64,000 nucleotides of DNA from Brienomyrus brachyistius (Eukaryota > Chordata > Actinopteri > Osteoglossiformes > Mormyridae). Position numbers and translations under genes: made by a program. The notes under the pieces were generated by a model, which saw nothing but the letters and a program-made list of their open reading frames with translations, searched no databases and was not told where the DNA came from. Below, piece after piece: positions 8,776 through 21,042 of the stretch; within the stretch, counting starts at the first letter, position 1; every line of letters starts with the position of its first letter. The DNA lies in the NCBI RefSeq assembly GCF_023856365.1, contig NW_026042446.1:226190-290189 (forward strand), written 5' to 3'.

Positions 8776-8998
8776 AGGATAATATAAGATTAAGGTAGTT
8801 TAACCTTATCTTAACTAATCCTAAGATTGTATGATATAAGATTACATAGGATAAGACTAAGAATAGGTTAAGATAAGGTTGTATATAATGTAAGATAACA
8901 TAGAATAAGATAAGACTAAGATAGGATAAGTTAAGATTAAAGTAAGATAGTATGACATAAGATTACATAGGATAAGATAAGAATAGGTTAAGATAAGA
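8776..8998 (+). repeat. ATAAG-rich degenerate minisatellite in the presumed 3' UTR
   Basis: Runs of ATAAGA, AGGATAAG and GGTTAAGATAAG follow each other with little other sequence. A 22-base segment (8799-8820) stands in the opposite sense (AACCTTATCTTAAC) and can pair with GTTAAGATAAGG about 60 bases downstream. The tract lies between the stop codon and the AATAAA, so it would be transcribed with the 320-codon frame. Confidence 0.9.
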
Positions 8999-9022
8999 CT
9001 TCTTATTCTTGTTTTTCTATTA

Positions 9023-9028
9023 AATAAA
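9023..9028 (+). terminator. Polyadenylation signal AATAAA
   Basis: A canonical AATAAA lies 287 bases after the TAG of the 320-codon frame, and a GT-rich stretch (GGTTTGTGTCTGTGAGG) follows within about 20-40 bases, as expected for cleavage and polyadenylation. No transcript evidence is available. Confidence 0.55.
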
Positions 9029-10213
9029 TATGGATTATTTTGCGTATGGTTTGTGTCTGTGAGGTTATTTAAAATATTGTGAAGTTTGACACAAAATTTG
9101 ATTAGTTTAAATAATGATTGGTTAAACTGATGTACATGTAGAGAATTGTAGTGGTCTTGCTATTGAATTAAAGGACTCTTCAGATCTCAAGTGCAGTGCA
9201 AAAAGTATAGAGGGGTAATTCATTAAATGCTGCACGCACAGGGACATTTTTTTGGTGTTAAATCCAAATTGCATGACCATTCTACTGCAAATACAGGCCT
9301 TTAAGTTTAAAGGTGCCATGGAACTCTACTTTGAAAGCTTGTGAAACAGCAAAAAAGTTGTTGTTTCTTTGTTTTCTGCACATGCGTCCACCAACCGGAA
9401 GGAGCCAGAGAGTGGCATTAAGAGTCTGCAGCTGTGTATTATTGCAACAGTAGACTAAGCTAATTTCCTAGATCCTTAAATTTGCAAGCACTCATTTGAA
9501 GAGACAATGAACCTTTACCATATGTAAACTTAATCAACTTAAAACACATAAAAGACATTCTCCTTCACCTTCTCCCTTATACTACAAGCCTTCCATTTCA
9601 GTTTAGCTGATTTTTAACACAGCTGACTTCTCCACTTGTAATGAATCCTGCATATGTGACAAACCACGATACGCCACTGCCTGGTCATGCCTGTGAAGTT
9701 AACTAGAATGTCACTAGCAGGCTGGCAAATTAATCCACAAGTTGTAGAGTACAGCACTGCTGCTTGCTAATTGCTTTATTTTTCCCGCCTATAATGACAT
9801 TCAGTGAGGAATATTTGATAGCGTACTTTCCTGCATACTTTGTCAATTTGCACCAGGCACCAACGCAGCTTCTCCCCTTGGTTTACTAGTCATGGGAAAA
9901 CAATGTTCGCGGTGAGCAAGCTGGGCCCAACAGGGTGTGTCACGTGACTTACTTGCATCTTGCCACAGGCAGTGATGGGCTATATTAAAATGTCTGTAAG
10001 CCTAGTGATAAAGGTCCTTAAAATGACAGAAAGCAAACTAATAAATAAAACTACACATTTTTGTTAATACTTTCAAATGCGTCAGACACATACAGTAAGA
10101 TCTCTCAAAGTATTTTCTGACATTTTTTTTTCCCGCCCACTAAAATACAAATCAGAAAATGCTCAGAAGCAATTACACATGTATTCTAAATACGTTGAAC
10201 TACATCCACACTA
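9029..10213. other. Unit tail without a recognised gene
   Basis: AT-rich sequence with no long open frame. TTTAAAGGTGCCATGG near 9306-9321 looks like the end of a non-autonomous fish transposon of a type I have seen described with an AAAGGTGCC terminus, but I could not find its partner end. A CACGTG E-box-like site lies near 9941. The same stretch recurs in each unit; in unit 6 it carries about five single-base indels. Confidence 0.4.
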
Positions 10214-10491
10214 GGGAAACTTAAAATATTATCTTGACAGTTGGTTAAAACCAGGCACAACTTGAGGAATAATGGAACTCAAAATGGGCTGGGATATCCC
10301 TGATCTGTCTGCCAGTTCCTTTCGGTATGTTCCGCGACAAATTCATCGTTCAGTTCTACCAGAATCACTCTTGGCACTCTGAAAGAGCGGATAAGCCACA
10401 AATCATCACTGGGAAGATAATCATTGTCATCTCTAAATACTCCCTCCCTTAATATTTGGGCACAATGTCCTCTGCCATAATCAAGCTGCAT
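10214..10491 (-). pseudogene. HARBI1-like (PIF/Harbinger) transposase relic
   Basis: PIF/Harbinger elements encode a DDE nuclease related to vertebrate HARBI1. On the minus strand, the frame from the ATG at 10491 gives the N-terminal FRD...DDLWLI...FRVPR pattern and an EHTERN segment, and ends near 10279. A second frame over about 10232-10325 reads KELADRSGISQPILSS and continues toward a YFKFP-like stretch. ELADRSGIS is typical of this family, but normally lies roughly 25 residues after the T.RN segment. So the relic has lost an internal block and shifted frame, and it has stops further on. The catalytic DDE residues are absent. It spans the arbitrary unit boundary, so it is one continuous piece in the array. 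Confidence 0.75.
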
Positions 10492-10511
10492 GTTATGGAT
10501 TTTTACACTGA

Positions 10512-10712
10512 TGGTTCACACTCTTCCCCAATCAGGAACCGTGGGTTGACAGATTGATCCGCGCTGCAGTGAACGCCCAGACCACCGCTTATAATGCTGG
10601 TCTCAACACTGGACTTTCTACTACGGCGCTGTGGAGAGCATCCCGACTCAGAACATTACTTCCTGATTTGGGAATAGCTGTGTTCAGGATCGAAAAGCCT
10701 GCAATTATTTAA
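10512..10712 (+). pseudogene. LINE-like relic, unit 2
   Basis: Same 66-codon open stretch with the FPNQEPWVD motif. No difference from unit 1 was seen. Confidence 0.48.
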
Positions 10713-11438
10713 ATCTGATTTTAGGAAAACTTGTCATGGTATAAAAAGCACACCACCAAATGCATGAAATCTGAGTAAAATGTTTACCTTTTTAACGCAA
10801 CCATAATAGAGGGGTCTGCATTTGCATTTATCACAGTCCCTGTAACAATCTAACATCATAGCACCACAACTATTGCGGATTCAGCCAACGGTGGCAACGT
10901 TACTAGCCAGCAGCGTTGTGCAGGTTACTGGAAATTACTAGTTATCAATTACTGCATATAAAAGTACTTATAACGAGGGTGGGACTGGGCCATGAGTCTG
11001 CGAGGAGTTTCGACGTGTGGTGGGTGCGGCAAGGGGCAGCATCAGCGCATGCTCCCCCAGCTTGACCTAACCTGTATATATATATATATATGTATATATA
11101 TAGCCTGATAAAGGAAGATAAGAGTGGGCTAAAGGTTGCATATTGATCACTTTAACATCGCGCCAACATCGGGGGAATATGGAATCAAATGATCGGTGGC
11201 GATGTTTCTGCAACACAGAGATGTTTGCTGATGGGTTTTCAAGCATCGCGGAGATATAGTGCCAATGCATGTGTGCTCTCTGGCTAGTTATATTATTTCA
11301 GCGTTGCAGCCATGACAGTGCCAGACAATACAACCGTCTAATTGTATCTGTCAGCGTACCTACAATATCACACATTCATCACGCCACGGTGAGGTCGGAT
11401 GGCGTTACATCATAAACAGGAAATTAGGGGAACATGCT
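10706..11438 (+). repeat. Block A, unit 2
   Basis: The TA tract is 2 bases shorter than in unit 1; otherwise the same. Confidence 0.88.
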
Positions 11439-12424
11439 AACACTGATATCTCTTCAAGCCATCATTAGTGGCTCCCTCATCTGGCCTCAGAAGTGGTTGC
11501 ATCCCAGAGCCACCTGCTGGTCTTGGTGGCACTTCAGTGTTTGCCTGTAGAGGAGATGCTCAGTGGCAGTGATGGTGGGAGTCCCAGATGAGACAAGATG
11601 AGCACAGAGCTGTCCAGCCCATTGTTGCCAAAGGTCACATTCTACCAGAATGCCCTGACACTAACTTCCAAACATCCCACGGACCCCAGCTATCCCCTGT
11701 AGGGAAACTGAATAAGAAGCCTTTACCCTGGGCAGAAAATGCATTGTTTGTACAGTACGTCTTAGTGACAGAGTACCAATTTCAGAGGGCATTTTGTTGA
11801 AAAACATGCAGTGAAATATCTAATAACGATATCGGAACATTCAAACACAGCATACAATACAGTTTGCAAATGTAAACAGTTTTATTTAAAAGGACAGTTT
11901 AATTTCAGAGCCAATGGCCGTGTGACCAAAAACATTTGAATCATTATTATTCTCTTAGTAAAATGAAAAGCAGAAAACATTCCTGGAGCCTTCAATTTAG
12001 CGTGCACAGTGCCCTCTACAGGATTCTGTCGAAACAGCATCCCCGTCAGCCTCGTTCGCAGAACGTAGGAGTTCTTTTCCCAGCGTACCCTTTTCTTTAT
12101 AAATCCCAAAATCTCCTTACAAATGTAAGTATGAATGTTTGTCATCTTTTTCGGTCACACGAAGCCTTTATAAATGAGATTCCCCCATTAATGCGTTTAC
12201 ATGGCTATGCTCTGTAACTGCGCCATTAAAAACACATGAAAACATCTTAATTGCGTCAAGGCACGTAAACGTAGTCACATGACAAAAGATAACTTCGTGA
12301 CTTAGCAAAGTGCAGGTTCTTCGTTTCCTCTGTGTGGACCATAGAGCTGTGTATCCGAGTCTGACGACCCGCCACGTTTTAAGATACAGAGAATACACGT
12401 CAATATGCTGCTATATTTTGGAAT

Positions 12425-12993
12425 TTTTTTAATCTGATCTCAGGAAAACTTGTCAAGGTATAAAAAGCACACCGCCATGAAATCTGAGTACAAATGTTTG
12501 CTTTTTTTTTTTTAACGCAACCATAATAGAGGGGTCTGCATTTATCACAGTCCCTGTAACAATCTAACATCATAGCACCATAACTACTGCGGATTCAGCC
12601 AACGGCGGCAACGTCACTAGTCAGCAGTGTTGTGCAGGTTACTGGAAATTACTACTCATCAATTACCGCATATAAATGTACTTTTAATACGGGTGGGATT
12701 GGACCATGTGTCTGCCAGGAGTTTCGACGTGTGGTGGGTGCAAATGGTCGGTGGCGATGTTTCTGCAACACAGAGATGTTTGCTGATGGGTTTTCAAGCA
12801 TCGCGGAGACATAGTGCCAATGCATGTGTGCTCTCTGGCTAGTTATATTATTTCAGTGTTGCAGCTATGACAGTGCCAGACAATACAACCGTCTAATTGT
12901 ATCTATCAGCGTACCTACAATACCACCCATTCATTGCGCCATGGTGAGGTCGGGTGGCGTTACATCATAAACGGGAAATTAAGGGAACATGCT
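12425..12993 (+). repeat. Block B, unit 2
   Basis: The poly-T run is one base shorter than in unit 1; otherwise the same. Confidence 0.88.
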
Positions 12994-13965
12994 GCCTTTA
13001 TCCATTAATATTTTCACGCAAGACAAAGGTAAAGAGTGCATTTAAATTTCAGCACCTTCCGTGTTTTTTAATGGCAATTAGTTACATTACTCCTTACAGA
13101 CAAGAGTAGTGGGATTATAGTAACGCCTTACTACCAACACTGCTAGGCTTGCTAATGCTAACGTTAGCAGTACAGCCTTATGCTACTTCCTCTCGCAAGA
13201 TAAGATAGCGTTACTGTCACTGTGCAAATACAATGAGATGTCTTTGGAGCAAGGCTGTCGACGCCATGTTAAGGATAAAAGTACAAGTAAAATACAATAT
13301 AAAATCAAAGAAACATACACCAACAGTAAAGAAGAACAAGGATGCGTAAAATACTGGTACCGGAAGCAAATAAACCAATAAAACACAGTCAGAGGAACAC
13401 TGGAGAGTTCGGAGCAGCTGCGAATGTGCCGCCATCATTGTTCAGAATTCTTCACTTTGCGTTGCTACAGTGGAAGAGTGAAATGGCTGAAGATGGATTA
13501 CAGAATTTTCCAAGTGTGCTAAACATTCAGTTGTAAATAAAAACCAGTGTGAGATAAGAACGTCTCCTCGCCATTTCCTTCTATTCTGATTGAATGGGTC
13601 GCTTAACGATCGCTGTGAATTCTGGGAGTCTGTGGAACGTCACGTCTGCAGCTCTCGCGTTACTTGCTGCCAGGAAGGAATTCTATTTAAATACTTCAAT
13701 ACATTTTATTTATAACATTTTCTGTTTTTAGGCGTGTCTTCTAAATTTACGGTGCTTCTATTATCTTTCCGCGCTTTTGTCAATATATATCGTGTGTCTG
13801 GTCATTTGATTAAAGTGCTTGAAGACTTTGCCGCGCGCTGACACTAATCGACCACCATATCTTAGCAACCGCATCATAACAATTCTAATTCCGTTTCGAG
13901 TTTTGATTCAAACATTCAAAGCAGCTCAGATTTGCACTTTCCCAGCAAAAGACAAGACGCGAAAG

Positions 13966-14363
13966 ATGTCTGCCTTCATCTACCTGCGGAGAATCGACTG
14001 GCTCCTGCCAAATGACGCCGTCAGTGTCCGCATTGCTCCGGAAGACATCCCCGGTTCAGTCAGCCATGGTAAGAACGGCAAAATGATGCCTAGAATATCT
14101 CAGCACTCGAAGAATGAAAGTCAGAACAGGCTTGGCTGGTCTTGTTGAATCTTGCAGTCTGTGATAACTATCTTATTTTGGAACTACGTGTCTTAGGATA
14201 CTAAATAATAAAATGGTTCACCTTTAGCCCAACGGTGATTTGTTACCATGAAGCAGTAAAAATACGGGGCTCTTTTCAGCATGTCTGCTGTACTGCACAA
14301 TGAAATCCGTTAAAATCTGTGGCTGTGATGTGTTTGAACATAACAGGAAAGCGACGTCAAATG
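13966..14363 (+). CDS. Candidate 5' exons, unit 2 (frameshift in exon 2)
   Basis: Exon 1 (13966-14068) carries CGC where other units read CGG, both Arg. Exon 2 (14280-14363) has one extra T (CCGTTAAAATC), so it is 84 bases and leaves in a different phase. If the gene model is right, this copy is altered. Confidence 0.4.
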
Positions 14364-15816
14364 GTAAGGTAACAGGTGAACATGTCCCACATTGGCAAAA
14401 GCCAGCCAACGGGAGTAACCCCCCTCCTTCTGGGGGTGTGCCTAAATTCTCGTCTGAACGCGCTCATTTATTCACTTGCAGGGTGTTGCCATGAGATGGC
14501 GCTTTCTTTACAAAAACACATTTTAGTTGTGGTCACAAGTTCATACACAAGTACAACAAGTATCAACGAGAATCTTTTGGTAGCCATTAGCAAGCTTCTG
14601 GCATAATTGATACTTTAAAGTAAACTGAAGCTACAGCCAAAGTTTTTACAACACCGGAGACAAACAGGGCTAGGTACTTGGATAGCGAGCATGCCGGTAC
14701 ATACTAATCCAGCGCTATGATGTCATACAGTAACGAGACAGGAACTGTTTTGAAGCTTGGCATCCTGATCAGGAGTGACAATTTGTTGTTCTAATATTCA
14801 TTTATTGTTTTGCATTGTTCCTGGAATAATGTGATTGCACATTTTATTCATCGACGTTTAATCCGTTGCATCTTATAAACTGTAAAAAGGCTAGTATTGT
14901 GTCTTTTCTTACAGTTGTTTTCAATTGCTAAGACAGGGTAGTATCTAGGGTAGCATCTCCACATGCCTGATCCATCCTTGGCATTGCTCTGGAGGAATAT
15001 CCTGGCATCCAACATTCATTGTTTGATCTTGTGTCAACTGACATAATTTCTTTGTATTATGTGTTTTTTACAATCTGTTTTAGAAAGGGTCTTGATAGTG
15101 ATTTAGCAAAATGACATGTTTCAGTTTTGACTGTCTTATTAGCAGTTTTTGGGTCAGTATGTAGGTATGTGCAAATTGGCCTCTGAAAATGTAATATTGT
15201 GAGTGAGACAGGAATCCATGGCTTTTGAAGCATTTAGTCATTGATTGCATTTTGTATGAAAGCAAAGTGAAATGCTAAACAGTTTAGCCCACATAAGTAA
15301 ATGTTGTGGTGACTGCATGAAGAGTTTTGAGAAAGCAACTTCAGTATTGCAGTATTTGTCTTAGCAAATGAAAAAAAAAACCTGTAAAATTCACACTGCC
15401 TTTCCAAACTGATTGGTGTGAAGAGCAGTGACAGACAGTCCAGACTGATGGGCCATTGACAGTATGCAAAGGTCTGGTGACTCCAAAGTCACTTCAAAGT
15501 TGTAACACTTTAGTAATCAAACCTCATACAATTTTCTGAATGTCTCATTCACCTTTGTGTAGCCATCCCCTATGTCTGTAAGCTTCAGAACTCAAGCTTA
15601 GGCTAGAAATATTTATAATGTGATTTTTTACAATTTGTCAGCACCACTGAAAATAAGTTTTTGAAAAGTGTATGTTTAAAGTAGATTTTAACAAAAAAAA
15701 AAAATATATATAGAATAATCACATTCTAAATGTTGACAGATTATTGGTGCTGAGTTTGTGCTGAATAAAAGCATTCGTAGCACTTTGGGATAAATGTTTT
15801 TTAGACAGGTGAAATA

Positions 15817-16793
15817 TTTAACAGTTTTTCTGAATTGCTGAAATATTAGAAATCGTTTTGGGAACAAAACTGCCGATTGCCAAAAGTCATTTATTGAATC
15901 AGTTACTTCTTTGGCAAAACTTTAAACCATGGTCACCTAGTTAGACACAATTTGCAGATCTCAGTCATCCTTTTTGCAAAACTCAAAACACATTCCCATT
16001 CATCAAAACACATTTTGCGCTATGGTGAACTTTGATGCAAAATAGAAAACACAGGCCACAGAAGTGAAGCGCAGCCAGCACACAGTAGTCATTTGAACAC
16101 AATGACTCAAAACTATTCACACACATTTCTAAACATTTGAGGAAGCCAAAGAGTGACTAGAACATAGAATACGTGCCATAGAAGGATAGGAGTTGCATTT
16201 TGAAGTCAAGGTACAAATGGGTCACACAGAGGATTCTTTCTGCATCACTCAACAAGGGATAGCATCGCTAGACCCAGCCCTGAGACATGGCGATGAGGCA
16301 GGATGAATATTCTTCTGTGACTCTGGCTTGGCAGTTGCACAACATTTTACTGTAATATGCCTCTCGTTTGTTTACTTTTTGGCGTTGTTCTTTACAGTCA
16401 CTTTTCTGGAGTACTGAGTATGGCAAACGTTACATATTAATTATCAGTCATATGGTAGACGACCATAATTTTTTTTAACTATTATTATAGTCTTACGGTT
16501 TCTCATTTACATGTCAACAACAGTTTTGATTGGTACTGTTTTCATTTTTTGCTGTAGAGTGCTATGACTGTTCAGTAGTGTACCTTTACCCAACTGACGA
16601 GATGCATGGTCTGAAAACAGTGTTTGCTTTTGAGCAAAGATAATATAGTTTTGAGAAGATTGTTTGATTTTGCAAGACAAGCGTAAGGTTTTGTGAGTTT
16701 AGCTTGAATTTTAGAGTTTGTGCTTAGTGGTTTGATTACAGGAGATGAGAGATTTTAGGACATGTGTTTTAGCAATTCAGAAAAACAGTAAAA
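15817..16793. mobile_element. MITE-like element, unit 2
   Basis: Same element and same ends. It carries G at the position matching 5736. Confidence 0.53.
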
Positions 16794-16997
16794 TGTCAAG
16801 GCCTGTCAGACTACTTTGAAAGTGGGTGAGAGGCCTCAGACTCCATAGGGTTACAGTAAATACTTGTTATGCTATGTTTCTTTTATGTTCCTCTTTTTGT
16901 GTCTGGTACTATGACAAAAAATCCCAGTCTATCTATCTAGTGCTACTTCATTATCCCATTGTCTTTCTGCAATGTTCTCATGTACAGTACTGTCAGC

Positions 16998-17111
16998 AAA
17001 ACAGCATGATACTACCACCACCATGCTTGACCGTTGGTTCAGTGTTCTTAGGTTAAGAAAACAACCTCACCTTGATCCCCTGCAAACATATCTCTTTTCA
17101 TTGTGGCCAAG
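16998..17111 (-). pseudogene. Tc1-like transposase relic, unit 2
   Basis: Same fragment. The private C of unit 2 near 17326 lies about 200 bases away. Confidence 0.76.
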
Positions 17112-17402
17112 CAGAGAAGTTTATGACAGATTCACACGTCATCGTGACTGCCCCCAGCCCTCCTGTGAATGTGCAGCCATCAGCAGCCTTTCAGACTGTT
17201 AGCCAGAAGGAAAGACAGAACAGACTAAGGAATGCGTCCGTTTTATTCAAGCACAGTACAGAACCATAAGCATTTTTATTTTTCATTTTCCACTCTGTCC
17301 ACCTTTATTCTCCACAAGCAACCGCATTACTTTGTTTAGGCCTGTAATTATTGTATTGCACACATCTTGGGTCCGCCTTATCTCCAAAAGGTGAAGTAAA
17401 AT

Positions 17403-17548
17403 ACAAAATTCTAATTTCATCAATAAACTGACTAAAACACATTTTGCTAGTTTTAGGCCATCTTTGCCTCACAACAGAAACAATTTCTTACATTTCTCAG
17501 GCCATCTATTGCAGTGTAGTCAGTTTATTAATGAAATTGGAATTTTGT
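17403..17548. repeat. Inverted repeat, unit 2
   Basis: Both arms and the spacer match unit 1. Confidence 0.84.
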
Positions 17549-18103
17549 CTAAATATAAGAAAATTATACTTCCTTAGATTTTCATTTTCTGCAGTGGAGT
17601 TACAATACCTGATTTCAGGTAAGTCATTTCTGCTTCCATAATCACTGCTCTCCCTGGTGGATGGATAAATCATTGCAAGTACTTTACACACATCATCGTG
17701 GGGGATCTCATTATAGCCAAGGTGCCACCCAAGGCCCAGCAGGGACCTGTCATGGACCAGCCAAGGACCAGCCAAGGCCCCATCATGGAAACAGGGGAAA
17801 ATTCAAGCGGCTACATCTGTAAATTTGGTGCACATGAACCTTTCCAGTGTTGTTTTTCGCTGTTGTTCTGCATATCAGGGAATCTGTGCACTACATGGTG
17901 TGTTTTTATAGGTCAAGTTCCCCTGCTGAAATGCAGGCAGCCCAATTCAAGACCAGCGCATAAGTCTCCCAAGCATGTGTTTCCTATATCCGATAAGATG
18001 GCAGAATTTCTCTCAATGTGCAATACTGACTGCCAAGTGCGATATCTGTGATGTATGTGATGTACTTTTCTTGTAGAGTGACATAAGGATTCACTTTAAT
18101 TAA

Positions 18104-19066
18104 ATGTGTGTCCCCTATCTTTATAATCCAAAAGGACGAACCAGTACCAGCAGTGGAGGCCGTCAGAAGAAATGCCGCACTGGGCCACCGGCACCCAGCT
18201 CCCAAACCATATCTGGATCTGCTCCCATCCCGTTGGCGACCAGCAGGGCTCAGCAGGGCAGAAGACGCCGTAGAAATACGGCGGGAGGCCGGTCAGGCCG
18301 TAGAAAGAAGTGTAAAAAACAGAAGGGGCCATTTACAAAAAATTTGCAGAACCTGCTAACCTTCAGTAACCCCTTTGATTCAATCCAGGTGGGTGACAAG
18401 ATCCCGTGTGTGGATCTCACCCAGAGTGACGACGAGGTTGCTACCATCCTGTGTCGCACTCCATCAATGTCAGAGCCTGAGCCCTGCTCACCAGCCTTCT
18501 CCTCCACTTCCTTCTTATTTCCATCACCAGTCCCATCCTCTTTTGCCTCCTCTCCATCCCCATCTTTTTTTACAGACTCTCCTCCTCCGTCACCATGTGT
18601 AGTCTCACCTGTAAGCCCATCTCCACACCCATCTTCACCTCCAGCCACAGTTCATCCCACCCCTCTGTATCAGGTTCCAGCGCAAGCTGCAGCCCCCTCA
18701 TCTGAGCTGGTTACGGGTCCGACACCCCTACTTATTTCCCCTTCTGTTGTTTTTGAGAAAATGGAAAGATTCAATAAGATGCATAACTTTTATCTATGCA
18801 ACTATTCTAAAATGACCTATGATGCCAAGTGCCTTGCTCATTACTGGTGTAATCAGTTTTGGAATGATTTTCAACATGCAGTTTACATCTGCAAGCAGGG
18901 GAAGAATCAAAATTCAGAGAATCACTACTCATATGGTGATAATGAGGGTGCCCAAGCTGAGCTGATATTTGATGATGAGGCGCTGGATCAGCTAAGTGCC
19001 ATCCCCGGGGTCCTGGAGATGGCTGTGGAGATGGGCTATCAGTGTGATGTAAATAGTTTTTCATAG
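18104..19066 (+). CDS. 320-codon array protein, unit 2
   Basis: Encodes the same 320 residues as unit 1. If the upstream exon model holds, the frameshift in exon 2 of this unit could disconnect it from its 5' exons. Confidence 0.6.
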   Translation: MCVPYLYNPKGRTSTSSGGRQKKCRTGPPAPSSQTISGSAPIPLATSRAQQGRRRRRNTAGGRSGRRKKCKKQKGPFTKNLQNLLTFSNPFDSIQVGDKIPCVDLTQSDDEVATILCRTPSMSEPEPCSPAFSSTSFLFPSPVPSSFASSPSPSFFTDSPPPSPCVVSPVSPSPHPSSPPATVHPTPLYQVPAQAAAPSSELVTGPTPLLISPSVVFEKMERFNKMHNFYLCNYSKMTYDAKCLAHYWCNQFWNDFQHAVYICKQGKNQNSENHYSYGDNEGAQAELIFDDEALDQLSAIPGVLEMAVEMGYQCDVNSFS

Positions 19067-19105
19067 AACCTGTAAATAATTAGGTGAGACATCTCACAAG
19101 TACTT

Positions 19106-19358
19106 AGGATAATATAAGATTAAGGTAGTTTAACCTTATCTTAACTAATCCTAAGATTGTATGATATAAGATTACATAGGATAAGACTAAGAATAGGTTA
19201 AGATAAGGTTGTATATAATGTAAGATAACATAGAATAAGAAAAGAGTAAGATAGGATAAGTTAAGATTAAAGTAAGATAGTATGACATAAGATTACATAG
19301 GATAAGATAAGAATAGGTTAAGATAAGACTTCTTATTCTTGTTTTTCTATTAAATAAA
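19106..19358 (+). repeat. ATAAG tract and AATAAA, unit 2
   Basis: The tract reads AATAAGAAAAGAGTAAG where units 1, 3, 5 and 6 read AATAAGATAAGACTAAG. AATAAA lies at 19353-19358. Confidence 0.88.
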
Positions 19359-20543
19359 TATGGATTATTTTGCGTATGGTTTGTGTCTGTGAGGTTATTT
19401 AAAATATTGTGAAGTTTGACACAAAATTTGATTAGTTTAAATAATGATTGGTTAAACTGATGTACATGTAGAGAATTGTAGTGGTCTTGCTATTGAATTA
19501 AAGGACTCTTCAGATCTCAAGTGCAGTGCAAAAAGTATAGAGGGGTAATTCATTAAATGCTGCACGCACAGGGACATTTTTTTGGTGTTAAATCCAAATT
19601 GCATGACCATTCTACTGCAAATACAGGCCTTTAAGTTTAAAGGTGCCATGGAACTCTACTTTGAAAGCTTGTGAAACAGCAAAAAAGTTGTTGTTTCTTT
19701 GTTTTCTGCACATGCGTCCACCAACCGGAAGGAGCCAGAGAGTGGCATTAAGAGTCTGCAGCTGTGTATTATTGCAACAGTAGACTAAGCTAATTTCCTA
19801 GATCCTTAAATTTGCAAGCACTCATTTGAAGAGACAATGAACCTTTACCATATGTAAACTTAATCAACTTAAAACACATAAAAGACATTCTCCTTCACCT
19901 TCTCCCTTATACTACAAGCCTTCCATTTCAGTTTAGCTGATTTTTAACACAGCTGACTTCTCCACTTGTAATGAATCCTGCATATGTGACAAACCACGAT
20001 ACGCCACTGCCTGGTCATGCCTGTGAAGTTAACTAGAATGTCACTAGCAGGCTGGCAAATTAATCCACAAGTTGTAGAGTACAGCACTGCTGCTTGCTAA
20101 TTGCTTTATTTTTCCCGCCTATAATGACATTCAGTGAGGAATATTTGATAGCGTACTTTCCTGCATACTTTGTCAATTTGCACCAGGCACCAACGCAGCT
20201 TCTCCCCTTGGTTTACTAGTCATGGGAAAACAATGTTCGCGGTGAGCAAGCTGGGCCCAACAGGGTGTGTCACGTGACTTACTTGCATCTTGCCACAGGC
20301 AGTGATGGGCTATATTAAAATGTCTGTAAGCCTAGTGATAAAGGTCCTTAAAATGACAGAAAGCAAACTAATAAATAAAACTACACATTTTTGTTAATAC
20401 TTTCAAATGCGTCAGACACATACAGTAAGATCTCTCAAAGTATTTTCTGACATTTTTTTTTCCCGCCCACTAAAATACAAATCAGAAAATGCTCAGAAGC
20501 AATTACACATGTATTCTAAATACGTTGAACTACATCCACACTA

Positions 20544-20821
20544 GGGAAACTTAAAATATTATCTTGACAGTTGGTTAAAACCAGGCACAACTTGAGGAAT
20601 AATGGAACTCAAAATGGGCTGGGATATCCCTGATCTGTCTGCCAGTTCCTTTCGGTATGTTCCGCGACAAATTCATCGTTCAGTTCTACCAGAATCACTC
20701 TTGGCACTCTGAAAGAGCGGATAAGCCACAAATCATCACTGGGAAGATAATCATTGTCATCTCTAAATACTCCCTCCCTTAATATTTGGGCACAATGTCC
20801 TCTGCCATAATCAAGCTGCAT
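20544..20821 (-). pseudogene. HARBI1-like transposase relic, unit 2/3 boundary
   Basis: Same relic with the same internal loss and frameshift as at 10214-10491. I see no copy-specific change. Confidence 0.73.
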
Positions 20822-20841
20822 GTTATGGATTTTTACACTGA

Positions 20842-21042
20842 TGGTTCACACTCTTCCCCAATCAGGAACCGTGGGTTGACAGATTGATCCGCGCTGCAGT
20901 GAACGCCCAGACCACCGCTTATAATGCTGGTCTCAACACTGGACTTTCTACTACGGCGCTGTGGAGAGCATCCCGACTCAGAACATTACTTCCTGATTTG
21001 GGAATAGCTGTGTTCAGGATCGAAAAGCCTGCAATTATTTAA
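20842..21042 (+). pseudogene. LINE-like relic, unit 3
   Basis: Same open stretch. The unit-specific 3-base deletion lies about 20 bases downstream of its stop codon. Confidence 0.48.

Larger units (their letters stand above)
1..10332 (+). repeat. Tandem repeat unit 1 (10.33 kb)
   Basis: The sequence starting CGCGACAAATTCATCG at base 1 recurs at 10333, 20663, 30989, 41317, 51647 and 61976, each time followed by the same long sequence in the same order and orientation. Unit 1 is the longest complete copy. Apart from tract-length changes and a few substitutions it matches the other copies throughout. The start point is set by the window and is not a biological boundary. An ampliconic gene array or a gene-bearing macrosatellite fits best. 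Confidence 0.98.
10333..20662 (+). repeat. Tandem repeat unit 2
   Basis: This unit is 10330 bases long. Private differences include an extra T in the candidate second exon, a synonymous-looking G to C in the candidate first exon, and single substitutions near 14873 and 17326. It shares the AAAAGAG variant of the ATAAG tract with unit 4. Confidence 0.98.
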
